Assembly (NCBI GenBank): GCA_963781035.1
Contig: CAWAEN010000007.1
Coordinates: forward strand, 248,001-312,000
Source of the DNA: SZUA-35 sp963781035
GTDB taxonomy: Bacteria > Actinomycetota > Acidimicrobiia > Acidimicrobiales > SZUA-35
Reading direction: 5' to 3'
DNA length: 64,000 nucleotides
The translations under genes were made by a program, and so were the position numbers. The notes under the pieces are model-generated. The model was not told the origin of the DNA and did no database searches. It saw nothing but the letters and a program-made list of their open reading frames with translations. Below, in pieces: positions 9,280 to 20,112 of the stretch. The first letter of the stretch is position 1. Each line of letters begins with the position of its first letter.

Positions 9280-10996
9280 ATGATGGTCTCAAACTCAGGC
9301 TCGTTCGACCCAGCCACGGAACCCGCGGTCGGCCCCCGGGGGCAGTTCGCTCATCCTGAGGCTCTCGCCCATCTCGATCGTCTCGCCCCGAGGATGTACT
9401 CCCTCGGGGATCACGCCTGGTGTGTGGTCGGCAATGGCCTGTCCAATCAGACGTTCGTCGAGGGTCCGAACGGGATCATCGCCATCGACACCGGCGACTG
9501 TGTCGAGGAGATGGCGGCCGCCATCGAACAGCTCCGGACCGCCACCGAGCGACCGATCGTCGCCTGCATCTACTCCCACTTCCACTACGTCGACGGCACT
9601 CGTGCCATCCTCGACGATGGTGATCTCGACGAGGAAGACCTCCCGATATGGGGCCACGAGCGCATCGCCGCCAATCGTCGTCGCTTCGGGGGCGAGGTCG
9701 CCGGGCGTTCCCGACGGGGACTGATCCATCAATTCGGCATGCTGCTCCCGCCCGAGGGTCCGGATGCGCTCCTCCACGTCGGGCTGGGCCGATTCTTCTC
9801 GAACCCGACGCATCGTCCATCGACCCGCGGCCATCTACCGGTCACCGAGGCGTTCGACGACGCCATCGAGACGACGATCGCGGGGCTTCGAGTCCAGATG
9901 ACCCACGCTCCCTCGGACGCAGACGATTCGGTGACCATCTGGTTCCCCGAGCTCGGCCTGTGTGTCAACAATCTCGTGTGGCCGGCCCTCTTCAACGTGT
10001 TCGCCATCCGGGGCGAGGAGTATCGAGATCCGCGTGTGCTGCTGTCGGGACTCGATCACGTGGCCGAGCTCGGAGCGGACTATCTCGCGGGCGCCCACGG
10101 ACCCCCTCTCGAAGGGTCGGAACACATTGCGGACGAGGTGGAGAACTATCGGGACAGCATCCAATTCCTGTGGGACCAGACGGTTCGGGGCGCCAACAAC
10201 GGTCTGACGGCAGACGAGCTGGCGGAGACGGTCCGCCTGCCGGATCTGTATGCGGAGTCGCCGATCACTCGACAGCACTATGGACTGGCCGAGCACCATG
10301 TCCGCCAGATCCACAACGGCCTCTTCGGGTGGTTCGACGAGGATCCCGGGCATCTCTTCCCCCTCCCCCGAGCCGAGCGGAGCGCTCGTCTGATCGACGG
10401 TTTCGGCGGTGTGGACGAGGTGGCCTCACAGTGTGACGCCGCTCTTGCTGCCGGCGATCTGCGGTGGGCGCTCGAGCTGGCCTCGTGGTTGGTCACGGCC
10501 GAACAGGACAGCCCCGAGAACGGCAGCCGAGTGGCCAGACCATTGCGGGCGATCGCCCATCGGACCACGTCCCAGAACGTCCGGAACTGGTGCCTCACCA
10601 AAGCGCTCGAGTTCGAGGGGTCGATCGATCTCACACGATTCCGAGGCCTGCGGATGAGGGCGGACGAGGTCCTCGCGGCGACCCCGGACACATATGTTGC
10701 CGTGCTGCGAGTCCTCCTCGTACCGAACCGGGCCGAGGGCGTGAACCGCGCACGTCGCCATCGACTTCGACGATGGATCGTCGGTGGGACTACACGTCAG
10801 ACGCCAGGTCGGGGTGCCGACCAACGGCAGCACAGCCGATGTTCGCTTGTCCATCACCCACGATGGATGGGCCCGTGTCCTCGGCGGGAAGCAGACGCTG
10901 GGCGAGGCGTTCGGAACGCACGAGGCCACGTCAGAAAACCGACTCGAGGTGCAAGCGTTCTTCGCGATGTTCGATCACTCGGCGTTCGTCTCGTAA
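9280..10996 (+). CDS. Alkylsulfatase-like metallo-beta-lactamase-fold hydrolase
   Basis: About 570 residues in the alkylsulfatase architecture: N-terminal metallo-beta-lactamase domain, then the alkylsulfatase dimerisation domain, then an SCP2-like C-terminal domain. The first region has GNGLSNQTFVEG and IIAIDTGDC, typical of family openings. The metal motif reads YSHFHYVDGT instead of the usual HxHxDH, with the aspartate one place later and no following histidine. The dimerisation domain is seen in AELGADYLAGAHGPPLEG and HYGLAEHHVRQIHNGLFGWF. One frame change near 10750 precedes the C-terminal domain, which ends at TGA 10996. Starts at 9280 and 9283 are both possible; CAGGCT lies six bases before the second. 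Confidence 0.82.
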
Positions 10997-11090
10997 CCGG
11001 AGGCGCACGGGTCGAACGTCGGCGATTCCACTTCCATGACACTCGGGGTGTCCCACGGTGGGGTTCGCGTCGCGGCCGGAGGTTGGCGCA

Positions 11091-11096
11091 TACAGT
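11091..11096 (+). promoter_or_regulatory. -10 hexamer TACAGT of the HAD phosphomutase gene
   Basis: TACAGT six bases before the GTG at 11103. It argues for the GTG start rather than upstream codons in the same frame. Confidence 0.5.
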
Positions 11097-11102
11097 CTCC
11101 TG

Positions 11103-11858
11103 GTGACCGAATTGACCGCATCCTCCTTCCGATGGAATGACTACGCCGGGGTCCTGTTCGACCTCGATGGAGTGGTCACGCCGACCGCCGAAATCCATGA
11201 GCACGCGTGGTCGGAGCTGTTCGCCCCATGGGACTTCACCCAGGCCGACTACATCCGCTACGTCGATGGCAAGCCTCGTTATGACGGGGTCCGCTCCTTC
11301 CTCGATGCACGCGGGGTCGAGCTGCCGTTCGGAGACCCCTCCGATGCGCCCGGTGATGGCTCGGTCTGCGCCATGGGGAACAAGAAGAACACGCTGTTCA
11401 ACGAGATCCTCGACCGCGACGGGATCGCTCCGTACCCGGGCTCGGCGGCAACCCTCGATCTCCTGGCAGCCCTCGGTGTACCGAGCGCCATCGTCTCGTC
11501 GTCGCGCAATGCCGTGCCGGTCCTTCACGCGGCAGGTCTCGCCGAACGGTTCGACGTGGTCGTGGACGGACTCGTGGCCGCTGATGCCGGACTCGCCGGC
11601 AAGCCCGCTCCTGACAGCTACCTGTTGGGGGCAACCCAGCTGGGCGTCGATCCGGCGAGAACGGTGGTCGTAGAAGATGCGACATCGGGAGTGGCGGCCG
11701 GGGCTGCTGGACATTTCGGTGTGGTGATCGGTGTCGATCGCGGGGCCGGGGCCGACACGTTGCTCGCCAACGGGGCCACGTTCGTGGTGGACGATCTGGC
11801 CGACCTTCTGCCGAATGCTGGTGAAGACGACGCTCCTGCCGACGGGAGCACCCTGTGA
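11103..11858 (+). CDS. Beta-phosphoglucomutase-like HAD hydrolase
   Basis: 251-residue HAD-superfamily protein. Motif I is FDLDGVV with nucleophile and acid/base aspartates, motif II is SSSRN, motif III is GKPAPDSYL and motif IV is VVEDATSGVAAG, all in order. The sequence and its position next to a GH65 phosphorylase suggest conversion of beta-glucose 1-phosphate to glucose 6-phosphate, as in maltose, trehalose or kojibiose phosphorolysis. The cap domain contains the VDGKPRYDGVRSFL segment, also typical of beta-phosphoglucomutase. The gene ends 25 bases before the GH65 start, so the pair is probably one operon with its own leaderless promoter. Confidence 0.85.
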   Translation: MTELTASSFRWNDYAGVLFDLDGVVTPTAEIHEHAWSELFAPWDFTQADYIRYVDGKPRYDGVRSFLDARGVELPFGDPSDAPGDGSVCAMGNKKNTLFNEILDRDGIAPYPGSAATLDLLAALGVPSAIVSSSRNAVPVLHAAGLAERFDVVVDGLVAADAGLAGKPAPDSYLLGATQLGVDPARTVVVEDATSGVAAGAAGHFGVVIGVDRGAGADTLLANGATFVVDDLADLLPNAGEDDAPADGSTL

Positions 11859-11883
11859 AGAGCACCGGCACGAGGAGCACGGA

Positions 11884-14269
11884 ATGAATCGACGCCCGAC
11901 ACCGACAGGACTTCCGGCCCATCGATTCCCGGTCGAGCCCTGGCGCCTCGTCGAGACCGAGTACCGCACCGAGGACCTCGGTCACACCGAGACGCTCTTC
12001 GCCGTCGGCAACGGCTACCTCGGCATGCGGGCCAACCCGGAGGAGGGCCGCGACGCTCACAGCCATGGCACCTATGTCAACGGCTTCCACGAGACCTGGC
12101 CGATCCAACACGCCGAGAACGCCTACGGCTTCGCCACCACCGGTCAGACCATCGTCAACGTGCCAGACGCGAAACTGCTCAAGCTCTACGTCGATGACGA
12201 GCCGTTGCTGCTCTCCGACGCCGACCTCCTCGAGTACGAACGAGCGCGTCGACTTCCGCGCCGGCCATCTGACTCGCGACCTCACCTGGTTGACCCCTGC
12301 GGGCAAACGGGTGCAGGTCTCGTCGTCGCGGATGGTGAGTTTCGCCCACCGGCACCTGGCCGTGATGACCTTCGACGTCACCCTTCTCGACGCAGCCGCT
12401 CCGATCGTCATCTCGTCACAGCTCATGAACCGCCAGGACGGCGAGGACGAGTACCACGTCCGGTCCGCTGCGCTCGGCGAGGGTATGGATCCACGGAAGG
12501 CGAGCAAGTTCAGCCATCGCGTGTTGCAGCCTCGGCTCCAACGGGGCGGCGTCGAACGGGACGACGCCGTCATCCTCGGCTACCGCTGCACCAACAGCCG
12601 GATGACCCTTGCCTGCGGGTTCCGTCACCTGATCAGCACGGTCTGTGACTACGACATCGAGACCACCATCGACGACGATCTCGCGAAGTCGGTCATCACG
12701 CGTGCAGGCCGAGCCGGGCGAGACGGTCCGGATCACCAAGCTCGTGTCCTATCACACCTCGACTGGTGTTCCGGCCGAGGAACTCGCCGATCGGTGCGAG
12801 CGCACGATTCATCGAGCTGCGGCTTCGGGGCTCGAGGCACTCCGGACCGAACAACGAGAGTGGCTCGACGACTTCTGGGACGATGCCGACATCCAACTGC
12901 GGGGCGACGAACAGGCCCAGCAGGCCCTGCGCTGGAACCTCTTCCAGCTGGCGCAGGCCACCGGGCGCACCCAGGAGCAGGGCGTCGCCGCCAAAGCGGT
13001 CACCGCCGGCGGTTACGACGGACACTATTTCTGGGACACGGAGGTCTACGTCGCCCCGTTCCTCTCCTACACCAACCCAGAGGCGGCACGAAAGGTCATT
13101 CGCTTCCGCTGGAAGATGCTCGACGCGGCTCGGGCCCGGGCCAAGATGCTGAGCGAGAAGGGCGCCTTGTATCCGTGGCGGACGATCAACGGAGAAGAAG
13201 CCTCCGCCTACTACGCCGCAGGCACCGCGCAGTACCACATCAACGCCGCCGTGGTCTTTGCGCTGCGCCGCTACCTCGATGCCATCGGGTGACATCGACT
13301 TCCTTGCTCACGAGGGCGCCGAGATCCTGGTCGAGACCGCTCGCATGTGGGCCGACCTCGGTTTCTACGCAACCGATGGGTCCGAGACGTTCCACATCCA
13401 CAGGGTGACCGGACCGGACGAGTACACGACCGTCGTCAACGACAACGCCTACACGAACATCATGGCCAGATTCAATCTGCGCTACGCGGCGCGCACGGTC
13501 CGGTTCCTTGCCGAGTGGAACACCGAGATGTTCGCCCACGTACAACGATCGACCGATCTCGATCTCGGCGAACTCGATGCCTGGGACCACGCGGCTGACG
13601 CCATGTACATCCCGTTCGACGACGAGCTGGCCATCCACCCCCAGGACGCCGAGTTCCTCGATCTGGAACCGTGGGACTGGGCCGGAACACCGAGCGACAA
13701 GTACCCGCTGTTGCTCAACTTCCATCCGCTCGTGATCTATCGGCACCAGGTCCTCAAGCAGGCCGATGTCGTGCTCGCCATGTTCCTTCGCGGCGAGCGG
13801 TTCTCCGAGGACCAGAAACGACGCAATTTCGACTACTACGACCCGATCACGACCGGTGATTCATCGTTGTCGGCCTGTGTGCAGGCGATCGTCGCCGCCA
13901 CTGTCGGCTACGAGGAGCAGGCCGTCGACTACTTCCACCGCTCGCTCTATCTCGACCTGGCCGACGATCACGGCAACACGTCGGACGGGGTGCACATCGC
14001 CTCGGCTGGTGGAGTCTGGGCCGGGGTCGTTCACGGATTCGCCGGCATGGTCGAACGCGGTGACCGGCTCGAGTTCACGCCTCGACTTCCCGCGGTGTGG
14101 GAGGGAATCACGTTCTGGCTCCGCCGCCACGGCATGAAGCTGCGGGTCGACCTCGATCACGACGGGGCCACCGTGACCATCGTCGAGGGTGTGGGTGTCC
14201 CCATCGGTCTCGGCGAGAAACGGATTCGTCGTCACCCCGGACGCTCCGCTGCGCATCCCCCGCCGCTGA
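11884..14269 (+). CDS. Glycoside hydrolase family 65 phosphorylase (maltose/trehalose/kojibiose type), frameshifted
   Basis: About 795 residues. GH65 enzymes split alpha-glucosidic disaccharides with phosphate, releasing beta-glucose 1-phosphate. The N-terminal beta domain has TLFAVGNGYLGMRAN; the helical barrel has GYDGHYFWDTEVYVAPFL and the catalytic general acid glutamate in VTGPDEYTTVVNDNAYTN; the late KYPLLLNFHPLVIYRHQVLKQADVV segment is also family-typical. The frame changes at about 12245, 12700, 13288 and 14222, and correct reading ends at TGA 14267-14269. The disaccharide cannot be told from sequence alone. An upstream AGGAG supports the ATG at 11884. Partner of the HAD phosphomutase just before it. 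Confidence 0.88.
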
Positions 14270-14274
14270 CCCCA

Positions 14275-15510
14275 TCAGACGGGGAGGTCGCCGGTGGCGG
14301 CTCTTGTCGTCCCGTGGTCCTTGTAGGCCGCGATCGTTCGCTGAGCGATGCGCATCTGGTGGATCTCGTCTGCGCCGTCGGCGAATCGGGCCCAGCGGGC
14401 ATGCTGGAACATGTGGGCCAGCGGCGTGTCGGTCGAGTAGCCGAGTGCTCCGTGGACCTGGATGGAACGGTCGATGATCCTGCCGAGTGCGTTCGCCACG
14501 AAGTGTTTGGTCATGCTCACCTCGCTCTTGAAGTCAGCGCCGGCGTCGATCTTCGAGGCTGCATGCAGCACCATCAGCTTCGACTGGTAGAGCTCCATCG
14601 CCGAGTCGGCGATCATCCACTGGACGCCCTGCTTCTCGGCCAGAATCGAACCGTGGCTGAATCGCTCGAGCGATCGCTCGACCATCATGTCGAGCGCCGT
14701 TTCGGCCTGGGCGATCCACCGCATGCAATGGGCCAAGCGGGCAGGTCCCAGCCGGTACTGGCCGAGCAGGTGGCCCTGCCCACGACCGCCGAGCATCTGC
14801 CGCTCGTGGACCCGCAGATCCTCGATCAGGATCTCCGAATGGCCGGTTGAGCCGTGCATGGTCTCGATCTGGCGTACTTCGGTCCAGCCTTCGTGGGGAA
14901 GGTCGATGATGAAGGCCGTGTTGGCGGCCTGCGGAAGGTCGGGGTCGTCCTCGGTGCGAGCGATCAGGATCGCGAAGTTGGCTCGGTTCGCATTCGAGAT
15001 GAACCACTTGTGACCGTTGAGGACCCATTCCTCACCGTCCTGGTAGCCGCTGGTGCGAATGAGGGTGGGGTCTGACCCGGCAACCTCGGGTTCTGTCATG
15101 GCGAAACACGACCAGGTCTTGCCCTCGCACAGCGGGCGGAGATACTTCTCCTTCTGGTCGTCGGTCGCCCAATGGAGCAGGGTGTGCATGTTGCCCTCGT
15201 CCGGGGCCTGACAATTGAACACCCAGGGACCCAAACGGCTCTTCGCTGCTTCGGCCTGCACCATGGCCAGAGCGACGTGCCCGAGGCCCATGCCGCCCCA
15301 TTCCTCCGGCATGTGCGGGAGCCAGATGCCGTCGGCGTGCGCCAGCTTGCGCAGGGCGATCAACGCTGCGACGTAAGCCTTGCGGTCGGTCTCCTGCACC
15401 TTGTCGGCTTCGAGGCGGGCCTCCTCCGGCGCAATGTGGTCCTCGACGAATGCTCGAACCCGCGAGCGAATCTCTTCGTGTTCTGGCGAGAGCGTGAAGT
15501 CGATGGCCAT
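14275..15510 (-). CDS. Acyl-CoA dehydrogenase (ACAD10/11-like)
   Basis: Intact 411-residue FAD-dependent acyl-CoA dehydrogenase. It oxidises acyl-CoA to trans-2-enoyl-CoA, passing electrons to electron-transfer flavoprotein. Typical landmarks are MPEEWGGMGLGH, the flavin/substrate segment CFAMTEPEVAGSDPT, WVLNGHKWFISNA, MHGSTGHSEILIEDLRV, and the C-terminal RSIQVHGALGYSTDTPLAHMF. The overall pattern is closer to ACAD10/11-like enzymes than to short-chain dehydrogenases. The ATG at 15510 (MAIDFTLSPEHEE) is preferred over in-frame upstream codons and has a G-rich ribosome site. It is divergent from the SDR gene and convergent with GH65, from which it is separated by five bases. Confidence 0.92.
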   Translation of the reverse strand: MAIDFTLSPEHEEIRSRVRAFVEDHIAPEEARLEADKVQETDRKAYVAALIALRKLAHADGIWLPHMPEEWGGMGLGHVALAMVQAEAAKSRLGPWVFNCQAPDEGNMHTLLHWATDDQKEKYLRPLCEGKTWSCFAMTEPEVAGSDPTLIRTSGYQDGEEWVLNGHKWFISNANRANFAILIARTEDDPDLPQAANTAFIIDLPHEGWTEVRQIETMHGSTGHSEILIEDLRVHERQMLGGRGQGHLLGQYRLGPARLAHCMRWIAQAETALDMMVERSLERFSHGSILAEKQGVQWMIADSAMELYQSKLMVLHAASKIDAGADFKSEVSMTKHFVANALGRIIDRSIQVHGALGYSTDTPLAHMFQHARWARFADGADEIHQMRIAQRTIAAYKDHGTTRAATGDLPV

Positions 15511-15563
15511 AGTGGTCCCCCCTGGAACTGTGACGAGTTCCCCGAGTGTGCAGGAGAACTCAG

Positions 15564-16352
15564 ATGTCATCCAATTCCACAGGACAAACCGGGCCGCTCT
15601 CGCTGTTCGATCTGACCGATCGGGTCACGGTGATCACCGGCGGGAGCCGAGGACTGGGCCGCTCCATGGCTGAGGCGTTCGCCGCGCAGGGTGCAATCGT
15701 GGTCATCGCCAGCCGGAAAGGCGAAGCCTGCGAACTCGCCGCCCACCAGATCAGGGAGGCGACGGGCGCCGAAACGCTCGGCCTCCAGTGCCATGTCGGC
15801 GACTGGAATGCGTGCACATCCCTGGTCGAGACCGTCGTCGAGCGGTTCGGCCGGATCGACGTGTTCGTCAACAATGCCGGGATGTCGCCGTTGTACGAGT
15901 CGCTGGGATCGATCACCGAAGCCCTCTTCGACAAGGTGATCGACGTGAACCTGAAAGGACCGTTCCGGCTGTCCGCCCTCGTGGCCGAGCACATGGCGGC
16001 CGGAAACGGCGGGTCGATCATCAATGTCAGTTCGGTGGCCGCCTCCCAGCCATCGGCGGCCGAGATCCCGTACGCGGCAGCGAAGGCGGGCCTCAACTCG
16101 ATGACGATCGGCCTCGCCCACATGTTCGGCCCGAAGGTACGGGCGAACGTGATCCAACCGGGGCCGTTCCTGACCGACATCTCGCAAGCGTGGGATCTCG
16201 ATGCGTTCGAGGCGCAGGCCGAGCGGACCATTCCGCTCCAACGGGGCGGTCTGCCGGACGAGATCATCGGTGCCGCCCTCTATCTCGCCAGCGATGCCTC
16301 GAGCTACACGACCGGCAGCATCGTGAAGGTCGACGGCGGCATGTCCTGGTAG
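15564..16352 (+). CDS. Short-chain dehydrogenase/reductase (SDR)
   Basis: 262-residue classical SDR, intact. The cofactor loop is TGGSRGLGRSM, the structural motif is NNAGM, the catalytic serine lies in NVSSVAA and the YxxxK pair in YAAAKAG. The C-terminal LASDASSYTTGSIVKVDGGMSW is typical of the 3-oxoacyl-ACP/acyl-CoA reductase-like subgroup. It probably oxidises or reduces a hydroxy/keto acyl compound with NAD(P). It is divergent from an acyl-CoA dehydrogenase, which fits fatty-acid-like metabolism. The stop codon lies in the first copy of a 20-base tandem duplication. Confidence 0.92.
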   Translation: MSSNSTGQTGPLSLFDLTDRVTVITGGSRGLGRSMAEAFAAQGAIVVIASRKGEACELAAHQIREATGAETLGLQCHVGDWNACTSLVETVVERFGRIDVFVNNAGMSPLYESLGSITEALFDKVIDVNLKGPFRLSALVAEHMAAGNGGSIINVSSVAASQPSAAEIPYAAAKAGLNSMTIGLAHMFGPKVRANVIQPGPFLTDISQAWDLDAFEAQAERTIPLQRGGLPDEIIGAALYLASDASSYTTGSIVKVDGGMSW

Positions 16353-16378
16353 TCAGGTGCATGTCCTGGAAGTCAGGT
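16339..16378. repeat. 20-base tandem repeat over the SDR stop codon
   Basis: Two adjacent 20-base copies (16339-16358 and 16359-16378) differ at one base. The first holds the last SDR codons and the TAG stop; the second has TGGAAG in place of TGGTAG. Confidence 0.9.
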
Positions 16379-16447
16379 GGCAGAGGGGTTTCCACGAAGC
16401 GAATGGAGTTGATGGTCGGCGACGGAACGAACTAGGACTGTCCAGCA

Positions 16448-18284
16448 GTGCCAGACCCAGATCCTGATCCCGAACCTCCGCAATCCGGCGGGCGCAACTC
16501 GCCGGGCTGGCATTTGCTGGTCGAAGCGCTGAAACCACAGCGGGTCGGCCTCTTCGTCGGCATGCTCGTGGCGCTCGGTTGGACCGCGGCCCGCGTTGCT
16601 GTTCCCCGCCTCGTCCAGCTCGGCATCGACCGGAGCATCCAGGGTGACGATCCGCTCTGGCGTTGGGCGCTGCTCGTCGCCATCGCCGGCGCGGTGTCCG
16701 GTGTCTTCCTCGGGCTCCGACGGTACGTCGCCTTCCGCAACGCTCGAGCGGTCGAGGCGCAGATGCGCGATCGCCTCTTCGCCCACATCCAGCGGCTCCA
16801 CAGCGCCTACCACGATCGAGTCGCCACCGGCGAGCTGATGAGCCGGGTCAACACCGACCTGAACCAGTTCCAGAACGTCGTCACGATGGTTCCGATCACC
16901 ACCGGCAATGCGCTGATCGTGATCTCGGCCGCCGCCATCATGTTCATCCTGCAACCGACGCTGGCCCTGCTCGCCGTCGTCGGCCTGCCCCTGGTCAACG
17001 TGCTCGGCCGCCGCTTCTCCCAACAGCTCCACAAACCACTGGTCGCCGTGCAGGAACAATCCGCCGAGGTCGCCGGCGTGGTCGAGGAGACGCTCTCCGG
17101 CATGCGGGTCGTCAAGGGATTCGGCTTCGAGTCGACCCAGGACGCAAAGCTCGCGAAGGCGGCCGATGAACTCTTCGAGCAGTCGCTGAAGACATCCGGG
17201 GTGCGAGCCCGTTTCCTGCCGGCGATCGAACTCGTGCCCAATCTCGGCCTCGTCGCCGTATTGGCGTACGGAGGTCACCTCGCGATCGAAGGCGACCTGA
17301 CCGTCGGTGAGCTCGTCGGATTCAACCTGTACGTCGTCATGCTCATCCAGCCGCTTCGCATGCTCGGCATGGTCGTTGCGCAAGCGCAGCGAGCCATCGC
17401 TGCCGGTGAACGAATCGACGAAGTCCTGGCCACGGCCCCGGCGATCGTCGATCCGGCGCATCCGAAGCACCTGCCGCCTCGCTCGCGGCGAAACCGGTTC
17501 GGTCGAGTTCCGGAATGTGTCGTTCCACTACGAGAGCGACGGCCTCCCCCTGCCGGTGCTCGACGATCTCGACCTGCGCATCGAGGCTGGTGAGTCGGTC
17601 GCCATCGTCGGAGCCACCGGTTGCGGCAAGAGCACGGTGGCACGGCTCCTGCCCCGGTTCTACGACGTCGACCGACGGCGCAGTTCTGCTCGACGGCGTC
17701 GATGTCCGAGATCTGCGTCGCCATGAGCTGCGCCGGGCCGTCGGCGCTCGTGTTCGAGGACACGTTCCTGTTCTCCGGGAGCGTCTACGACAACATCGCC
17801 TTCGCCGACCCGTCGGCGCTCGAGGTCGATGTCCGTCGCGCCGCCCACCTCGCCGGCGCCAACCGATTTCATCGAACACCTCGACCGCGGTTACGACACA
17901 CCACTCGGCGAGCGCGGCTACTCGCTGTCAGGGGGACAACGCCAGCGAATCGCGATCGCACGAGCGATCCTCGCCGATCCTCGGGTGCTGATCCTCGACG
18001 ATGCGACCTCGGCCGTCGATCCGTCGAAGGAGCACGAGATCCGTGAGGCGATGGCCGAGGTGATGGACGGTCGGACGACGATCGTGATCGCCCATCGTCC
18101 GGCCACCATCGCCCTGGCCGACCGGGTGGTGCTGCTCGACGAAGGGCGCATCGTCGCCCAGGGTTCGCACGAGGATCTGCTGGCTGCCAGCGAGCGCTAT
18201 CGACAGGTGCTGGCCAGCTCCGACCCTTCGATCGTGGCGGCCGGTGCCGACGACGTCGTCGCCCCGGCGACCGGAGGCAGCTGA
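16448..18284 (+). CDS. ABC exporter half-transporter, degenerate-site subunit (frameshifted)
   Basis: About 610 residues: an N-terminal six-helix exporter domain, then an ATPase domain. Walker A is GATGCGKST, the signature is the canonical LSGGQRQR, and Walker B is VLILDDATS, with aspartate in place of the catalytic glutamate. That swap is known from the non-hydrolysing site of heterodimeric exporters such as TM287/288. Frame changes occur near 17490, 17680, 17740 and 17865, all in the ATPase domain. GTG start at 16448. The stop TGA overlaps the ATG of the second half-transporter (TGATG), so the two are translationally coupled and probably form one heterodimer. Cargo unknown; lipid or drug are the usual options. 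Confidence 0.87.
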
Positions 18285-20101
18285 TGGGTTGGCTCCAGGG
18301 TGGCGTGGACGAGGGCGAGAAGCTCGATCTCACCGAGACGACCAAGGTGCTGCGCCGAACGGCTGGTCGCATCGCTCCGTACCGCCGGGGGGCGTTCGTC
18401 GCGCTTGCGCTTCTCGTCGCCTGGACCGGCACCATTCTGGCTGGACCGTTCCTCGTGCGACGAGCCATCGACGATGGCATCCGCACCGGCGACCGTTTCG
18501 TCCTGAACACGAGCGTGGTCGGCTACCTCGTGGCCGCCGGGCTCGGGTACGTCCTGTACCGAGCCGCCATTCTGAAGCTGGCCACCGTCGGCGAGCACTT
18601 CCTGCGCGATCTGCGCCGGACGGTCTTCGATCGGCTGCTGAAGCAGTCGATGGCGTTCTTCGATCGGGAGAAGACCGGCGTCCTCGTGTCGAGGATGACC
18701 TCTGACATCGACTCGCTCTCCGAGCTCGTGCAGTTCGGACTCTTGATGTTCACCGCCGCTGCGCTGCAGCTGATCGGGACGACCGCCGCGCTGTTCCTGC
18801 TCAGCTGGCAGCTCATGCTCATCTGTCTGGTGTCGATTCCCGTCGTTGCCTTGGCGTCGGTCAAGTTCCAGCGGGACTCGAACCGGGCCTACCTCGATGT
18901 GCGGGACGGCATCGGTTCGACCCTGTCTGCACTCCAGGAGGGCATCAGCGGCGTCCGTATCGTCCAGGCCTTCGCCCGCGAGGACGTGCAGGCCGATCGG
19001 TTCGCCGAAACCAATCAGGATCTCTACCGAGCCCACATGAAGTCGGTGAAGGTCGCCGCCTGGTACCTGCCGATCATCGAGTTCGCCGGGACTGCCACCA
19101 CCGCAGTCGTCGATCGGGGTCGGCGGCTGGTTCGTGAGTGAAGGACGGCTGTCGATCGGCACGGTCGTTGCGTTCATCCTGCTGCTCCAGGGTCTGTTCG
19201 AACCGGTCCAGCAGCTCAGCCAGCTCTTCAACCTCGTGCAGTCGGCGACCGCATCGCTCTCCAAGCTCTTCGGCTTGATCGATGAACCGGTCGAGGTCGA
19301 CGAGCCGGCGTCGCCGGTTCCACTCCCCCGCTGCCGGGGATCTCGTGCTCGAGGATGTTCGCTTTTCCTACGGATCAGGACCGGAGGTCATCTCGGGGGT
19401 CGACCTGACGATCGCCGACGGCGAGCGAATCGCCTTCGTCGGACCGACCGGTGCCGGCAAGTCGACCTTGGCCAAGTTGGCGGTCCGCTTCTACGACCCG
19501 ACCGCGGGCACCGTCTCCTATGGCGGCGTCGACCTCCGCGACACGTCGCTTGCCGATCTCCGTTCGCGGATCCTGGTGGTGCCCCAGGAGGGCCACCTGT
19601 TCTCCGGCACGATCGGACAGAACATCGCCATTGCCCGACCAGGGACGGGCGAGGCCGAGGTGCTCCGGGCACTGGACCGAATCGGCATGCTCTCCTGGCT
19701 CGAGCAGTTCCCTGACGGCCTCGACACCGAGGTCCGCGAGGGCGGCAGTCGTCTGTCGGCCGGCGAGCGGCAGATCGTTTCCCTGGCCCGGGCGGCGCTG
19801 ATGGATCCGGCCGTCCTCGTGCTCGACGAGGCGACGTCGAGCCTCGATCCCGGAACGGAGCAGATCATCGAGGGCGCCATGGAGTCGCTGATGCGGGACC
19901 GCACCGTGATTGCCATCGCCCATCGACTGTCGACCTCTCAGCGGTGCGACCGGGTCGCTGTCGTGGCCGAGGGCGGGGTGGCCGAAGTCGGTACCCACGA
20001 CGACCTGGTTGCCCATGGCGGGCACTACGCCGGGCTCTTCGATGCGTGGCAGCGGGGTCTCGCCGGCATGGGCTCGCCGACCCCGGACAGGCACCGAGTA
20101 G
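18284..20101 (+). CDS. ABC exporter half-transporter, catalytic-site subunit (frameshifted)
   Basis: About 605 residues, partner of the preceding gene. The membrane domain begins with RRTAGRIAPYRRG and the exporter segment VSRMTSDIDSLSE. The ATPase domain has Walker A GPTGAGKST and Walker B VLVLDEATSSLDP with the catalytic glutamate, but its signature is LSAGERQ rather than LSGGQ. The division (good Walker B here, good signature in the partner) is what an asymmetric heterodimer requires. Frame changes near 19120 and 19325. As read, the frame runs on into the VOC protein without a stop. A TAG at 20099 in another frame and a promoter-like hexamer there suggest a lost stop by a one-base error, so the end is approximate. 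Confidence 0.85.
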
Positions 20102-20104
20102 GTT
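20099..20104 (+). promoter_or_regulatory. -10 hexamer TAGGTT of the VOC gene
   Basis: TAGGTT eight bases before the ATG at 20113. A separate leaderless promoter here argues that the VOC protein is not really fused to the ABC subunit. Confidence 0.4.
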
Positions 20105-20112
20105 CCCGCTCC

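Noticed and set aside
8026..11106. Very long open frame of over 1000 codons on the plus strand
   Set aside because: Only the part from 9280 to about 10750 is protein-like; the first 1.2 kb is the shadow of the M20 gene on the other strand, a common effect at high GC.
5876..13300. Other in-frame TGA codons as selenocysteine in broken genes
   Set aside because: At breaks such as 13288 (GH65) the protein resumes in a different frame, so a frameshift explains it and no SECIS-like hairpin is needed.
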